Position numbers and translations under genes: made by a program. Shown here piece after piece: positions 1-12,800 of a DNA stretch of 64,000 nucleotides. The notes below the pieces were generated by a model that was not told the DNA's origin, made no database searches, and worked only from the letters and a program-made list of their open reading frames with translations. How positions within the stretch are numbered: the stretch's first letter is position 1; every line of letters starts with the position of its first letter. This DNA is from Gymnogyps californianus. Lineage: Eukaryota; Chordata; Aves; Accipitriformes; Cathartidae. Location: the NCBI RefSeq assembly GCF_018139145.2, contig NC_059477.1, forward strand, positions 34,265,502-34,329,501, read 5' to 3'.

Positions 1-706
1 ATGGGGAGGGTGTGTAGGTGGGTCCCGGCAGCCCCTGAGGGGGAGACTTCAAGCCCTGTTAGCTGTCTCTCCGGCCTAGGTCTGAGGTGTTTGGGTGCTC
101 TGTGCCTCTAGTAAACCACGTATATTCTTGGAGCTGTGGGGTTTCATGCTATAACCTGGGGACAAAAGCGCTCTTACAAGGTTGCTGTGCTGCTAAGGCT
201 TTGGAGCACTGAAACTATCCAGGCTGCCCGTCAGAGTTTACTTTTTGTTACTGCCGTACTTTGAGTTCACTTAAAATTGCGTTACCCAAGAAGTGGAATT
301 CCATGTGAATTTCTTCTCCTGTTTTTGTAAAAAGATTATAGAAGCATTAAATTGAGGTGTACCATTTTGTGAACCCTGAAATTGAAAGAAATGTGCAAAA
401 TGGAGAATAAATTAACTGTCTTATGGCAATAAGAGCAATCTGTCTAGCTGGAGGAAAGCAGTGGACCAGGAGTTTGAAAAGCAAAAGCAGATTAAAGTAT
501 TTAACTGGGTGAAAAAAATGTGATACTAAATCCACGTAGAAATGCATTACCTATTTCTTTAATGTCTTTAAAATTAACAGCCAAGTTGCTAATAGAAGTC
601 AAGGTTTTCCCTGATATGTGGTCCATGTTAAGATAAAGTTTGGAAAATGTTTGTTTGAAGAATGAAAGAGAAACACTGAATTAGTGTTGCGTTGTTCATT
701 TTTCAG
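1..706. other. Window edge and intron 1 of CCDC93
   Basis: The first 110 or so bases are GC-rich compared with the rest, as expected beside a promoter or exon 1. The remainder is ordinary AT-rich intron ending in a good polypyrimidine tract and CAG at 704-706. Exon 1 cannot be placed. The stretch ATGGGGAGG followed by GTGTGT at the very edge could be the tail of exon 1 plus a donor, because it is phase-compatible, but nothing confirms it. Confidence 0.5.
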
Positions 707-820
707 GTTGAAACAAGAGAAGATGAGGAACAAAACATCAAGTTGACTGAAATTTTGGAACTGTTGGTGGCTGCTGGGTATTTTCGAGCAAGAATCAAGG
801 GGTTATCACCCTTTGACAAG
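707..820 (+). CDS. CCDC93: CCDC93 exon 2 (residues 1-38 of the visible protein)
   Basis: 114 bp, phase 0 at both ends, with CAG before and GTGAGA after. It encodes [10 protein letters not shown] and then a helix with [15 protein letters not shown], nearly identical to the start of the NN-CH domain in human CCDC93. This is the first exon that can be supported in the window. Confidence 0.97.
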
Positions 821-3800
821 GTGAGACCAACACAATATTTTTAAAAATGTTTTTTAAGTATGTGAGGATTACATATTTTTTGCTAGTTAGTTCTAGGTGA
901 CTTTAAAAAAAAGACACTTGCGACACATGAGGCTTTCCAATGTAAACAATTCTGCAAATGACCCAGTTTCGGATAGATAGGACCTCCTCAGTCTTGAAAA
1001 ACGATTCTGTGTGGCAAGGCCTGTTTTAAAGGAGACAACTGGATGCAAGCTAATTGCTGGTGTGCTTTTTTGTGGGTGTTATGGCCTAAGTTAGTCACAT
1101 ATGGGGAATTTTGCCCCTCTCTCAACTGCAGTTAGAATAGCTAGAAAGACTTGATACTTGGAGATAGCATGGTAATTTTAAGAAGAAGCATTCATTAATG
1201 AGGAAACATTTGTCTTGAGAGGCTCTGTGTAAGAATGGAACAGTTAGCCTAGTGAGATTATTTTTGGGCTGTTTTTATGTATCTTTAGAATGTCATGTAT
1301 GTTAACCTTTCATTGTCCTAGACAGGAAGTATGTGATACTGACCGTGAGCAAAGTTCGGGTTGAAAAGAGACTTCTGAATTGTTTTAGTGCTGACTCTGT
1401 GAGAAATTCCTGAACCAACGTTTGAAAACACAGAACTACGGTAGCCTTGAAATGGACTCTTCTGTTTTCTGCTGTTTCTTTGATCATAGCACAGCCTTAC
1501 TTTGCAATGCAATTTTAGTTTCTTCAGACTGCTTGGCGTTACTGACCTTAGCTGCTCAGGAGGCTGTGCACAGAGACACAAAGTAGTTTCAAGGAGACAG
1601 CCTTAGGATGTAATATTGTTGCGTTTATGCGTAGAAATGGATGCATCAGGTTTATACTTGCCTAAATACAATTGCAAAGTTACCATTTCATGACAATGCC
1701 CAACCTTTACAAAAATGAGCATTGCTGTTGAAAATGATCTAGCTTCTAGTATAAAAGGGATACTGGTTAACTGTTTGAGAGGGAATGTGAGAGGAGTAAT
1801 GTGTAGAAAACCTTGTATAGAACACCCTAATTTGCTGTGTGATGTTGGTAAGTTATTCCACATTTTAATCCCTTTTTCTGTTCTTTGCCTTTGCATACAT
1901 TTAGGTTATCTTGCACATGTTTATGCAAGGTTGTCTTTAAATATTTTTGTAATTTATGTAAAGTTGATGAAATGGCTCGGGAGTTTAAATACGCCTAAGT
2001 ATCTGTAGGAATAGGGCCCAAAATAGAGATTTCTACAGAGCTGGGGATTTCCATTACTATGTTGATACTGTGCCTACCACTTGGTGTTGCATGTGTCAGC
2101 AAGCAAAGAATAATAGTGGCAAAGGTGTATATATAAAGGTAAATATATGAGTACAGAAATTATGATTCTTGATAAAATTTTGATATGGTTACTTTTGAAA
2201 GATCGTGACATTTAATGTGTGTTGTATCTATCAGGGTTTTTTTTTTAATCTGAGAGCAGTTTCAAAACTAATATGTAAAGCTAAGAGAGGAATTTAGAAT
2301 GTCACTAACTGCTGGGTTTTTTCTGTCTTCTTGTATATGTGTATTGTATGTAGAAGTTGATATATGTATGCTATCTATATGTATTTCAGTCTCTCTATAA
2401 GAATAGTGAGGATGGAGAAAATAGTAAGCTGTAATTTCTAAAATAAGTAAAGCCTTTAAGACGTATTTGGTTTTACCTCTTCAAATTAAAATGAAACTAA
2501 CCATGCTGTTGCTCCTTTGCTAGGTGGTAGGCGGCATGACGTGGTGTATCACTACTTGCAGCTTTGATATCGATGTTGATTTATTGTTTCAGGAAAACTC
2601 TACTATTGGTCAAAAAATGTAAGTTGATTAAATGGCAAGTGTGGTATTTTTTTTTCTTAGAAAAGAAGAAGCAGGCGGGGGGGGAAGTTACCTGATATTT
2701 GCTTGTTTGTAAGAAAGATTTTTAGTTGAAGTCTCCTGCTTTTCAAGACCACCCGTTTGCAAAACATTGCACTGGTTTCTGGGTTTCTCAGACTGTAGTT
2801 CCACAAACTCTAAAACCAGAAAGAAGCTTATTCCAAAAAAGGCAGTGCTATTCCCCTCTGGGCTGCCATGTTCTTATATTCCTAGTAAGCAGTGAAAGCA
2901 TTTATGTGGCTCCACATCGAACTGGATTGGGAACTGATCCAGATTAAAACCTACCAAAAAAAAAAAGAGGAAAATAGTTTTAACATGAATCAGTTCCTGG
3001 ATCCAGTTCTCTATGCAGCTGCACAGATGCTTGTGCTGGCACAAGGGGATGATGCAGAGGCCAAAACAAAGGGCAGAGGGAGACCACGCTGCTGGAAACT
3101 GGAGTGCAACATTAGAAGACCTTCCTTGAGTTCTCTGTGTCTGCAGTTTTGCTGTGTAAATCACCTCTGATTCTCCTTTATGGTTCTGGGTTGGAATTGT
3201 AGGCATCAGCAAACGGAATTTAAAACACGACACTGTTGCCAAAACAGTTACCTGCCCGATACTGAGGAGGAGTTCCTTCCTGATAGTGACCCAATGAGAC
3301 CGTTTTAGTTTGATTCATTTCTTATGCATGGAATTTGCTCATAAGCCAGCTAATTCCTGTATCAGGGAGGTTGTAAAAATTGTTTGTGCTGAGAAAGGGA
3401 ATACATTCTAAACTACATTATTTATGCGTTTCTGTGATAAAAGAGCCATAATTAAAATTTCAGGAAGTAAGAATAGCCTGTCAAGTTACAGTTGCATGAA
3501 GAGACTTGTTTGCTCAATGTAGTTGAAAAGAACATCTTTCTGTGCTGTTTCCTTGAAAGTCATTTAGCATTGGCAACTGTAACACATTTAAAAATAAGGA
3601 TTTGTGGTTATTGCCATTAAACTTGGAGACATTCAAATCATCATAGGTAACTAACTACATAAAGCATTGTTAAGTGCACAGAATTAAGTAGAGACTAGGA
3701 ATGAAGATGGTGGTGGTAGTTTTTATAATTGCCAAGCTTTTATAATTGTCATCTTTGTTATCCTTAAGAACAGCAGGATAGGAAATAGTTAAGTTGTTCT

Positions 3801-6800
3801 GAAAATGTTCTGTTATCTTTCCAGCTGACTGGATGCAAAACTGGCAAAACAAAAACCAGGCTCCTCTCCCAAAACAGCAACAATGATTTATTTGTAAATC
3901 TGAAGTGTTCAGAGTCACACAAGCATAGGCTGTTTTGATGTCCATGTAATGTTTATATTGGTGGTCGCTCAGTGCTTCTGTGATGTTCGCGAGATAAGGA
4001 AAAGTTGAGTTGTGTTTCCTCAGTATTATTCTGAAGACATTTTGATGGTGTCCTATTATTTAATTGCTGGGTTGAAATAAACATGGAAACATACATTAGG
4101 AGAGTATCTTACATCTATTAGATAAATAACTTTTTTTTTAATTGCATTTGCTTTGATTGTACTGAGAGACGCCGCTATTTTCATGTTGTAGAATATTAGC
4201 ATGGTGCCATAGTGGAAATTGCCTTATAACAATTATGTCAAAGTTTTCACTTTTAAGAAGTGTAACTTTTCAGGCTCTGTTCCCAGACTTTAGTCTCTGT
4301 CTCATATCTCTTTCTCCCCTTTTGTTCTTCCAGAATATCAGTTGTCCATTTGGGCAGTACTGAATATCACTGAGGTCTGTACTGGACCAGTTAATTTTTT
4401 TCCTTCATGGAAAAATAGTTTTAGTTATCCCAGTACAGTGTTCATCCTCAGTGCTGACACCTGCTTTAAAAATGTGCTTGACAGCATTGGCAGCAAAAAA
4501 ATACCTTGCCCTAAAATAAAGGATTCAGTGGAAGCAGGATGATGTTCTTGTAGATGAATCCCTTGTGTTAGGGTAATCCTTTCACTTTCCTAGCTCTTAC
4601 CTGAGCTGTAGAACAAGATGGTTGCCAGCAAATTCAGTTTTACTCACTTCAAAGCTGTGTGAAGTATACTGTGTATTTAGCTTTTAGGTGTAATATGTAT
4701 TTAAACTCATAAAGTTTCAGTAGTAATGTCAAGATATATTTTGGGAGTTCTGCTAAACAAATTTTTAAGTCCTTACTTTTGATTCTGGACTTTCTTTGAG
4801 TGCTGTTGCTGTTTAACCCCAGCCAGCAACTAAGCACCACGCAGCCGCTTGCTCACTGCTCCCCCCTCCCAGTGGGATGGGGAGGACAATTGGGGGAAAA
4901 AAGTAAAACTCGTGGGTTGAGATAAGAATAGTTTAATAACTAAAATAAAATAATAACAGTAATAATAATACAAATATAATAACAATAATAATTGTAATGA
5001 AAAGGAATATAACAAAAAAAAAAAGAGAGAAATAAAACCCAAGAAAAGACAAGTGATGCACAGTGCGGTTGCTCACCACCCGCTGACCGATGCCCGAGCA
5101 GCGATCCGCCCCTCCCGGCCAACTCCCCCCAGTTTATATACTGAGCATGACGTTCTATGGTATGGAATATCCCTTTGGCTAGTTCAGGTCAGCTGTCCTG
5201 GCTGTGCTCCCTCCCAGCTTCTTGCACACCTGCTTGCTGGCAGAGCATGGGAAACTGAAAAGTTCTTAGCTTAAGATAAGTGCTATTTAGCAACAACTAA
5301 AACATCAGCGTGTTATCAACATTATTCTCACACTAAATCCAAAACACAGCACTGCACCAGCTACGAGGAAGAAAATTAACTCTATCCCAGCTGAAGCCAG
5401 GACAAGTGTATATATTTTACTTAGTATAACTGTTCTTAAAGCTAGTGTTTCTTCATGTGTACATGTATTATAACATGCAAAGGTGTTTGTAGATATATCT
5501 TACGTGGGCATTTCATCTGACCAGACATGCAGATCTTAAAATTTTGTGTGTAATACTATAAATGAAATCACAAGCTAGGAGCCTGCAAGAGGGGTTTAAT
5601 CACCTCTTCACAGACGAATAATATATATAGTACAATGTAAAAGCTATTTTGTAAATGAAAATTTGATTGCTTTTCACAGCTGTATACAATGGAAGCCACT
5701 AGAGGGAACCTTCTAACTACTGTTTGCAAAAATAATTTGTAATTTACAAAAGAAAATTGTAGCATATATACATGTGTGTTTTTGTTGTTTTATAATAGTG
5801 CCTTAACTGAAAAAATTGTGTCAGTATTACCAAAAATGAAGTGTCCTCATCGTTTGGAACCACATCAGATCCAGGGACTGGATTTCATTCATATATTTCC
5901 TGTTGTACAGGTAATAATTTTGTGATGTATCAATACTTTGCTGAAAAAGGCCGTAAAACTTGCATAAAAATTTTAACAAAGATCTGTATTATTGTTTGGC
6001 TCTTTATTTAACTTTGGAATGAATAATCACAGGGAAGTAGTTTAAATGAATGTTTTTAAGGAATTGGGTGATGTTATGGATGATAGAATTCTTAAGTATT
6101 GTTTGAGCCACATTTAAGAAAAACACAAAACAAACTCTTTAAATTCTTTGAAATGGAGTCAGATTCTGCCTTTTGTGGAACGTCTGCTTAAAGAAACTAA
6201 AATTTAAGCTTGTTTCGGAATCTGATAATCTACTTTGCTAGACTAGGAAATGGAACAAATATCTTACAGTCTATGTTTAAGCTTATGGAGTAAGTTACAC
6301 ATAGTCATTCAATCAAAAGGATATGAATACAGTGAAAGCCAGTTGGGGTTGTTTCTTTAAGCATAATTCGTCCTTCATTCGTCTCAGTTAAAAACTGTAT
6401 GAGTGGAAAAATAAATTGCTCTGACGTGTGATCCTCTTACTGTGTATTTGTTGAGCACCACTAACTGACCATGTGCATGCTCATAGTTCTCCATTTTATT
6501 AAGGTCTAAGCTAACACGTGATGCGTTCCAGTTACGTGTGGTATCTTGAGAATCCTTGGTATGTCGTTATCATTTTTTGATTTTACTTTCGTCTGCACAC
6601 AGAAACGTATCTTAACGACAAACAGAGAAAATTAAGACTGTTAAGCAAGCTTCTTTTTCATTAAATATCTCCTTACCTCCTGCCTCTGAAAGAATTTAGC
6701 AAGTAAGAAATTAATCTAAATTCCAGTTTGTAAGAAGTGGGGAAAACTTCCTGTTGTCTCCTTATCTTCTAGTAGGAGGCTCCTGAGGAAAACCACACGT

Positions 6801-9800
6801 AACTTTTTGTGGGGAGTGCAGTTATGTGGTGTGTGCTAGTTACACAGCTTTCAGGCTGTGCTCGTGCTGCCTAAGGTGGAAAGTTTGTATCTTGTTAATG
6901 TGAGTTTTTGTTTCTAAGCTTGTATTTTCCTACCAGTGGAGAAAAAAAAAAAAAAAAAAAAATCCCAGCCCAGGTTAATTTCTTGCCCTGGTCACTTGAT
7001 GATAATGGTCATGATAATGAATGGTTACTTTTATCAAATACAAGACTTCTCTCACAGGAAAAATAATTCCTCTCCTAAAGTGAGAACATGAACTATTACT
7101 CCTGCTGTAAAAACTGTGACACTAGGTATTCTTTTCTCTGACCTGCTTTATCCAGAATCCTGATTTGGGATGTTACCTCCGGAAATGAGAAACATTAATT
7201 CTAAGCAGGGAAGAGATCGGATTCTAAAGTCTCTGAGAGCAGTGATTCTCAGTAGCTGGCCAGTAGGTGGTATATCTAATCCTTACTTGGTGAAGAAGTC
7301 TTTCTTGATGAGCTTAGTTTTTTGTACGTAGAGGATCTTTTTTAGAAACTGTGACTTTCTGTCAGATCCCTGTGAAGTTCTGCCTGCTCCAGATACTGTT
7401 CGTTCCTCATTTCGTCCCAACAAAGACAGGCTTTCAAGAAAACTTTTGTTGGTGTCACCCGTATACTGTGTTCTGAAAAAGACCATGCAAAAGCTATAAT
7501 AAGCTGACCACACCATGGCATGTAGGAATTATGTATTTGATAACGACACTTTACTCAATGCCCTGTTAAATTCAAGATTTCACTTGCTATCTGTAAATCT
7601 CAAATCAGTCCCCAAATAATAGAGAAGCTCTTTCCTCTACCTGGCATTGTGTCCCAATAGCTCTTGCACTGTGCAAGCTGGTCTGGTGAACTTGGCGGAG
7701 GAATTTAGATGAATCCTTCCCTACAATAAGAAATTAGATTTAGTTGGCTCACTGCCATAGACTGTAGCAGAACTTAAAAAAGAAAGAAAAAAAAAAAAGA
7801 CTAAAAAAGATTCCAGTGGGCAGAAATGGTGCTATTCTTCCTAGTAAATTCTGCTTATGTTCACAGAGAAAAGTATGCACACAATGTTGTGTTGAGATGT
7901 GCTTTGTAATTAATAGTCTGCATTTTTCATCTCTCTCGTTGTCATCATCTTCCCCTCACTTCCCAGGGGTTCATGGTTATAGCACAGAAAACAGTTGCTG
8001 GTTCAAACTTGGATCCCAAGATTGATCTAATCTCTTACGTGACCTCCTGCACGGGCTGTCAACAGCCCACAAGATTTATCTTCTCCAACATTATTTAAAA
8101 TGTACTTCAGTCTTTTGTGGCTTTTTGTGTGGTCTTATAAATGTCAGAAGTCTTTTTTCTTATATGGGCATGTAGTGGTTCTTGAACACTTCATAGGCTT
8201 GAAGATATGTCTTTTCATGGTGGAGCTGTAGTTTTTGAACACAGTAAGTGATCTATAGTAGGAAAGTTTGATAGAAATGCATATAACCTAGCTGTAATGG
8301 CTTCTACCTGGGCTACAGCCAAGATTAATGAGTTGAGGTCATGTTCCAAGTGACGTCTTCTGTCAGAGTATAATGAACTAATGATACAAGACAAGTACAG
8401 TGTTGGGTCCTGGCACTGAGATCCCAGGGCATCTTCTGTTCAACTTCTAATTGCTTCAAGTTCCAGCAGAGCTCCAGCCCATCTCCTGCCACTCAGACTG
8501 ATAGAGATGTGTGCTGTGAACAGTTCAAGCTTGCTTTGTAGAGGGATGACCATAGCCCACAGACTGTATAAAAGCCATGTGGGCTACCCGTTAGTTTTAA
8601 AGTATGCTCCCAAGGGCTTCTTTGGAGTAGAGAGGGATGAACCTGTATGCATGCAGAGTATAATCACATTTTTGTATACGTGCTGTAAATCCAATGCTTC
8701 CTAGAACTGAGGGATTTCTTATTTATTCAGTATGGCCTGCTCAGTAGAAAGACAACATTGATAGCTTCTAGAGTACAGTAGAGTTTTTTGAGTTTTTTGA
8801 ACGTAGAATAGGATGTATGTTGTGCAGGCTGGTACAGCTGAGCTCTTGGTCTGGTGAGTTGTGAGGTGTGCTGGCTATTCCATGGTATAGATGAAAACAA
8901 AAACCCAGAAAATTGACATTCCTTTGTTTCGTGAACTACTGCTGTGTATTTTTCTATATTATGTATTATTCTGTATTTTGATAACATAATGTTATGAATG
9001 ATTAACAAGTAATAACAATGAATACGACAGATAATATAACTGCTTAGTGTGGTGAAATGTACTTTGTTAAAATGTATTTTTAGCTTAAGTAGTAGATTTC
9101 GTGTGCTAGGATGTAGGTTTTATGCACCTCAGATTTTTGGGAGGGCACTTTGGGGCATTCTTTGGGGGGGAGGTGTATTTTTCTCTCTCCCCCCCCCCCC
9201 CGCCCAAAGATGCAAGCTAAAAGAATAATGTTTAAAGTGGCCCACATCCATGTCTCTTCCACAGATGCTCTTCATTTTCTGTTTTGGAATGATTTTATTG
9301 AAGATACAAATATTTGGATTACAGAAATTTGTTTGGCAAAATTCCAATGAACTTTGCTTATGTGTGTGAAGATTTCATATGTTTTTGTTTATAAATGAAT
9401 TTGTCAACTAAGAATTCCTAATAGTTGAAATTTGCAATAGAATTTTCTTTCCATACTTACTGTAAGAAACTAATTAGAATGTAAACATAATTCAGTATTT
9501 GAGAAGTTACAGTGCAAGCTAAATAAAGGGGAAATCATGCAACAAAATAACTAATTTTGCAATACACTATTTGCAAATAATGTTCAGAAAAGTGGTTTTT
9601 TTGGGATACCAGGCTCTGCTCCAAGGAGCTTATAAGGGAAGGCAGTTTGATCTTCTTTGGACTATTGAATCCCACTGTAGTGTGAACAGTATGGCTCATT
9701 GAGGTTTGTACGGTTCAATATAGTTCAACAGGATGAAGAATATTTAGGTTTTTATATGTAAAACTTTGACTATAAGAAAAGCCATGTGGTTTCTTAGCTT

Positions 9801-12800
9801 ATGCATTATCTGATTGCTCTACTGAGCTTTTTAGTGCATAGAAGAAGAGCAAACGTGAAGTTTATAAAATAGCTAATGCTGAATCATTTTGTTAGGAGTA
9901 GGTCCCTGAGTTACCACGTTTATAAATAAACGTTCTTGTTTGAGTGCTTAAAATGTGCTTTTAGCTTTTTATCATATATTAAAAATAATTATACGGTAGT
10001 TAGATGTTTACTGCTATTATTCTTCCCCTTTCCACTGATACAAACTTTTTTTTTCTTCAGTGGCTGGTGAAACGTGCAATAGAAACAAGGGAAGAAATGG
10101 GAGACTATATCCGTTCTTACTCTATATCACAGTTTCAAAAAACTCATAGACTACCGGAGGTAAGATCGAGCCAGGTCTTGTTTCTGTTATAATATATCAA
10201 ATGCTCAGGTGCAGTACCAGCTTCACAGCTCTGAAATCAGCACAATATACCAGAGTTGCCTTTGCTATCATTTTGTTAATCGGTCCTAGAGGAATCCATG
10301 TACAAATTCAGCTGGGAAAAAAATTAAAACGTTGTTATGACAGAGAGTTCATAGATACTGGTTAACTTTTGCTTAATAGTTGCCTTAGTTTTTCTGCAAT
10401 ATTTGGTACTTTTCTGTCAGTCTGGCTTGTCAGGTAGCTCGCTTCTGGAGTGGGTATAGAGCTCTGTGCAGTGTATCCAGGCTAACCATGGGACTGGAGC
10501 TACAGTGCCTGAAATGTGTTCGAAAACACCTGGCGTGCTGTGGAGAAGCTGATCTAGCTAAATGAGAATTGATATGCTGTTAATGCTCTATAACTGGGGT
10601 TTTGTTTTAGAGTGCTCAAAGTCAGCTCTTGTCTTCCTGTATCCAAACCCCAAAATTTGTTCCTGAAAACTAGATTCCTAAAAAACTTCGTTCAAAAACT
10701 GAACCTGGGGAAAGACAGAGAGAGACAGGTTTGGGTTAAAAGGAAATACATTTGTCTCTGTAAAATATGGTTGCCAGAGGAGTGAGAGGTGCAGGTTTAT
10801 CTAGAAGTGTAGTGGTAAGAGTAGTTTTGCACTGTTTGAGATAGCTTGATCACATTCCTTCTCCTTCTGGTAATAGTCAAATGCTGCCCACTTTGAAGTT
10901 ACATGCTTAGAACAGTGTTGTGATCCTCTCTTCTTCCTATTCTGCAGTAATGATAGGAAGTTTCCTTGGTGTAGGAGGAGAGCCGGAACGAGCTTGGATT
11001 TGTGCCCATAGTGCAGAGCCATCAGTTCTGTTCATGCATATCCCAAGGCAATTCTGTATTTAAAACCTAGAACCCAAGGTTTGTCTCTAATTCAGTAACA
11101 GAATTAAAGGTAGATGTCCCTAGTATTGGGAAAGACAACTGGATTTTATTAGCTTGGGGTGGTTTGGATTTTGGTTTGGGGTTTTTGATTGTTTTTAATG
11201 CTTAGAAACTAAAATAACAGTAGGGGAAACATCTCTTTTCCACATTAAGCCCATCCCAACTTCATTTCTTCACAGTGTAGTAATGATTGGAGATCCCGGT
11301 ATTGGGCTGGGATTGCATTTGTGTCAGCTACCGTATAAGCAGAGAGCAGAAAAACTGCTGATCTGAATACAGTTTTAAAGACCTACCTGCCTATCTGATG
11401 AGAGAAGCAAATACTTTTCTGCGTTGCAGGAAATCACTAACATTTCACCAAATAATTGGGCAGCTCAGTTAAACTATTTGACAACTTTGTTTGCTAAACT
11501 CGTTACAATGGTTGAGATTTGATCCCCGTTCCTGGTATTTTTAATCACTTCCGTTAATGTCTTGCAGGATGATGAATTTATGCAAAGAAAAGAGAAGGCT
11601 ATCAAAACTGTTACTGATATCTTTGTAAGTATGTTAGATTTTTATGATCAAGAAGGCAGTGGTTTTAGTAATGAAATGGTGGTGGTTAATTCTGTTTAAT
11701 GAAGCAACTCCTGGGTTTTCTCATGAGAAGGTCCCAATTAAGTTACATGTCGAGCTTCATTCTTAGAAGAGGTCTCAAATGCCAACATATCAGATTGAAA
11801 ACCTTTTAGGTGTGCACTGTACGAGTAGATAAACCGTATCAACTGCCTGCACAGAGAGTGTGGAGTTCCACGCTATCAAACAAAAGTCACGAGGTAGCTT
11901 ACAGGCTATTAAACCCTCAGCAGACTAAGTGTTTGTTTGAAGCTATCAGCAGTTGGACTATTTATCTTGAAATTAATCAAAATGGTGATGATCTCCTCAA
12001 TTTAAATGTCTGCATTTCAGAACTTGTCTTTTTTACTTCTTGTAATTGGCAATGAAAATACACACCCTACTTTGGAAATGTTTTCTTCAAGTAGCAAATG
12101 TTGGTTGGGAAAGGTGGTATCACTTGTGTTCTCCCTCTTCAGATGCAGATCTTCGAACTCTTGGATAAACTGTTTGTTTATATTTTTTGAAAGCTTGTTC
12201 ATGAACACTACCAGGAGCGACATGTAAAATACATAGGCTATATCACTGTCTCATACCTGAATTCACATGCCTAGCTAGCAACTTGCGTTTCTGTCCTTGC
12301 TTTCTCTCCAATTTCCTTGTTTGCTTGGGACTGTCAATTCACCATTTCTGACTCCCAACAGTTCGCTACTTTTTTTTTTTTTTTTTTTTTTTGGACCATC
12401 TTGATAAATTCACAGGCCAGCATTTTAGAAGGGTTGAAAAATCTGGGTATACTTTGAATGGGACACTTCCAAGGCTCTTCAATAGATGGTGAAACCCCAC
12501 TCTTCTGAGAAAATCAGTGCTATTTCAGGTAGCTCTAGCCAGACACCCTAAACCCTTCGTCCATGGATAGAGGTGTTAAGTGCCAGTATAACAAGCGATA
12601 TCATAGCTTGCATAACGGAGCAGACAAATCATGTTACTCTTTTGTCATGTTTTGGAGGTAGTTGTTTTTCCATATTAATGACCTGAGTGCTGCTGAGACT
12701 AATATATGTGGTTGAATTACAGCGTGTGTTTATAGAAAAACATTGCTATGAAAGTCTCCAGGTGATGACCAATGCAAATCCCGTGTTAATCTATTTGAAT

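Larger units (their letters stand above)
2619..5798 (+). other. CCDC93 intron 3
   Basis: 3,180 bp. It holds an imperfect inverted repeat (2897-3031) and a minus-strand solo LTR (4804-5404), both listed separately. The rest is AT-rich and unremarkable. Confidence 0.8.

Noticed and set aside
6942..6962. A21 run considered as the tail of a processed retrocopy
   Set aside because: No gene-like sequence, target duplication or poly(A) signal precedes it; treated as a simple repeat.
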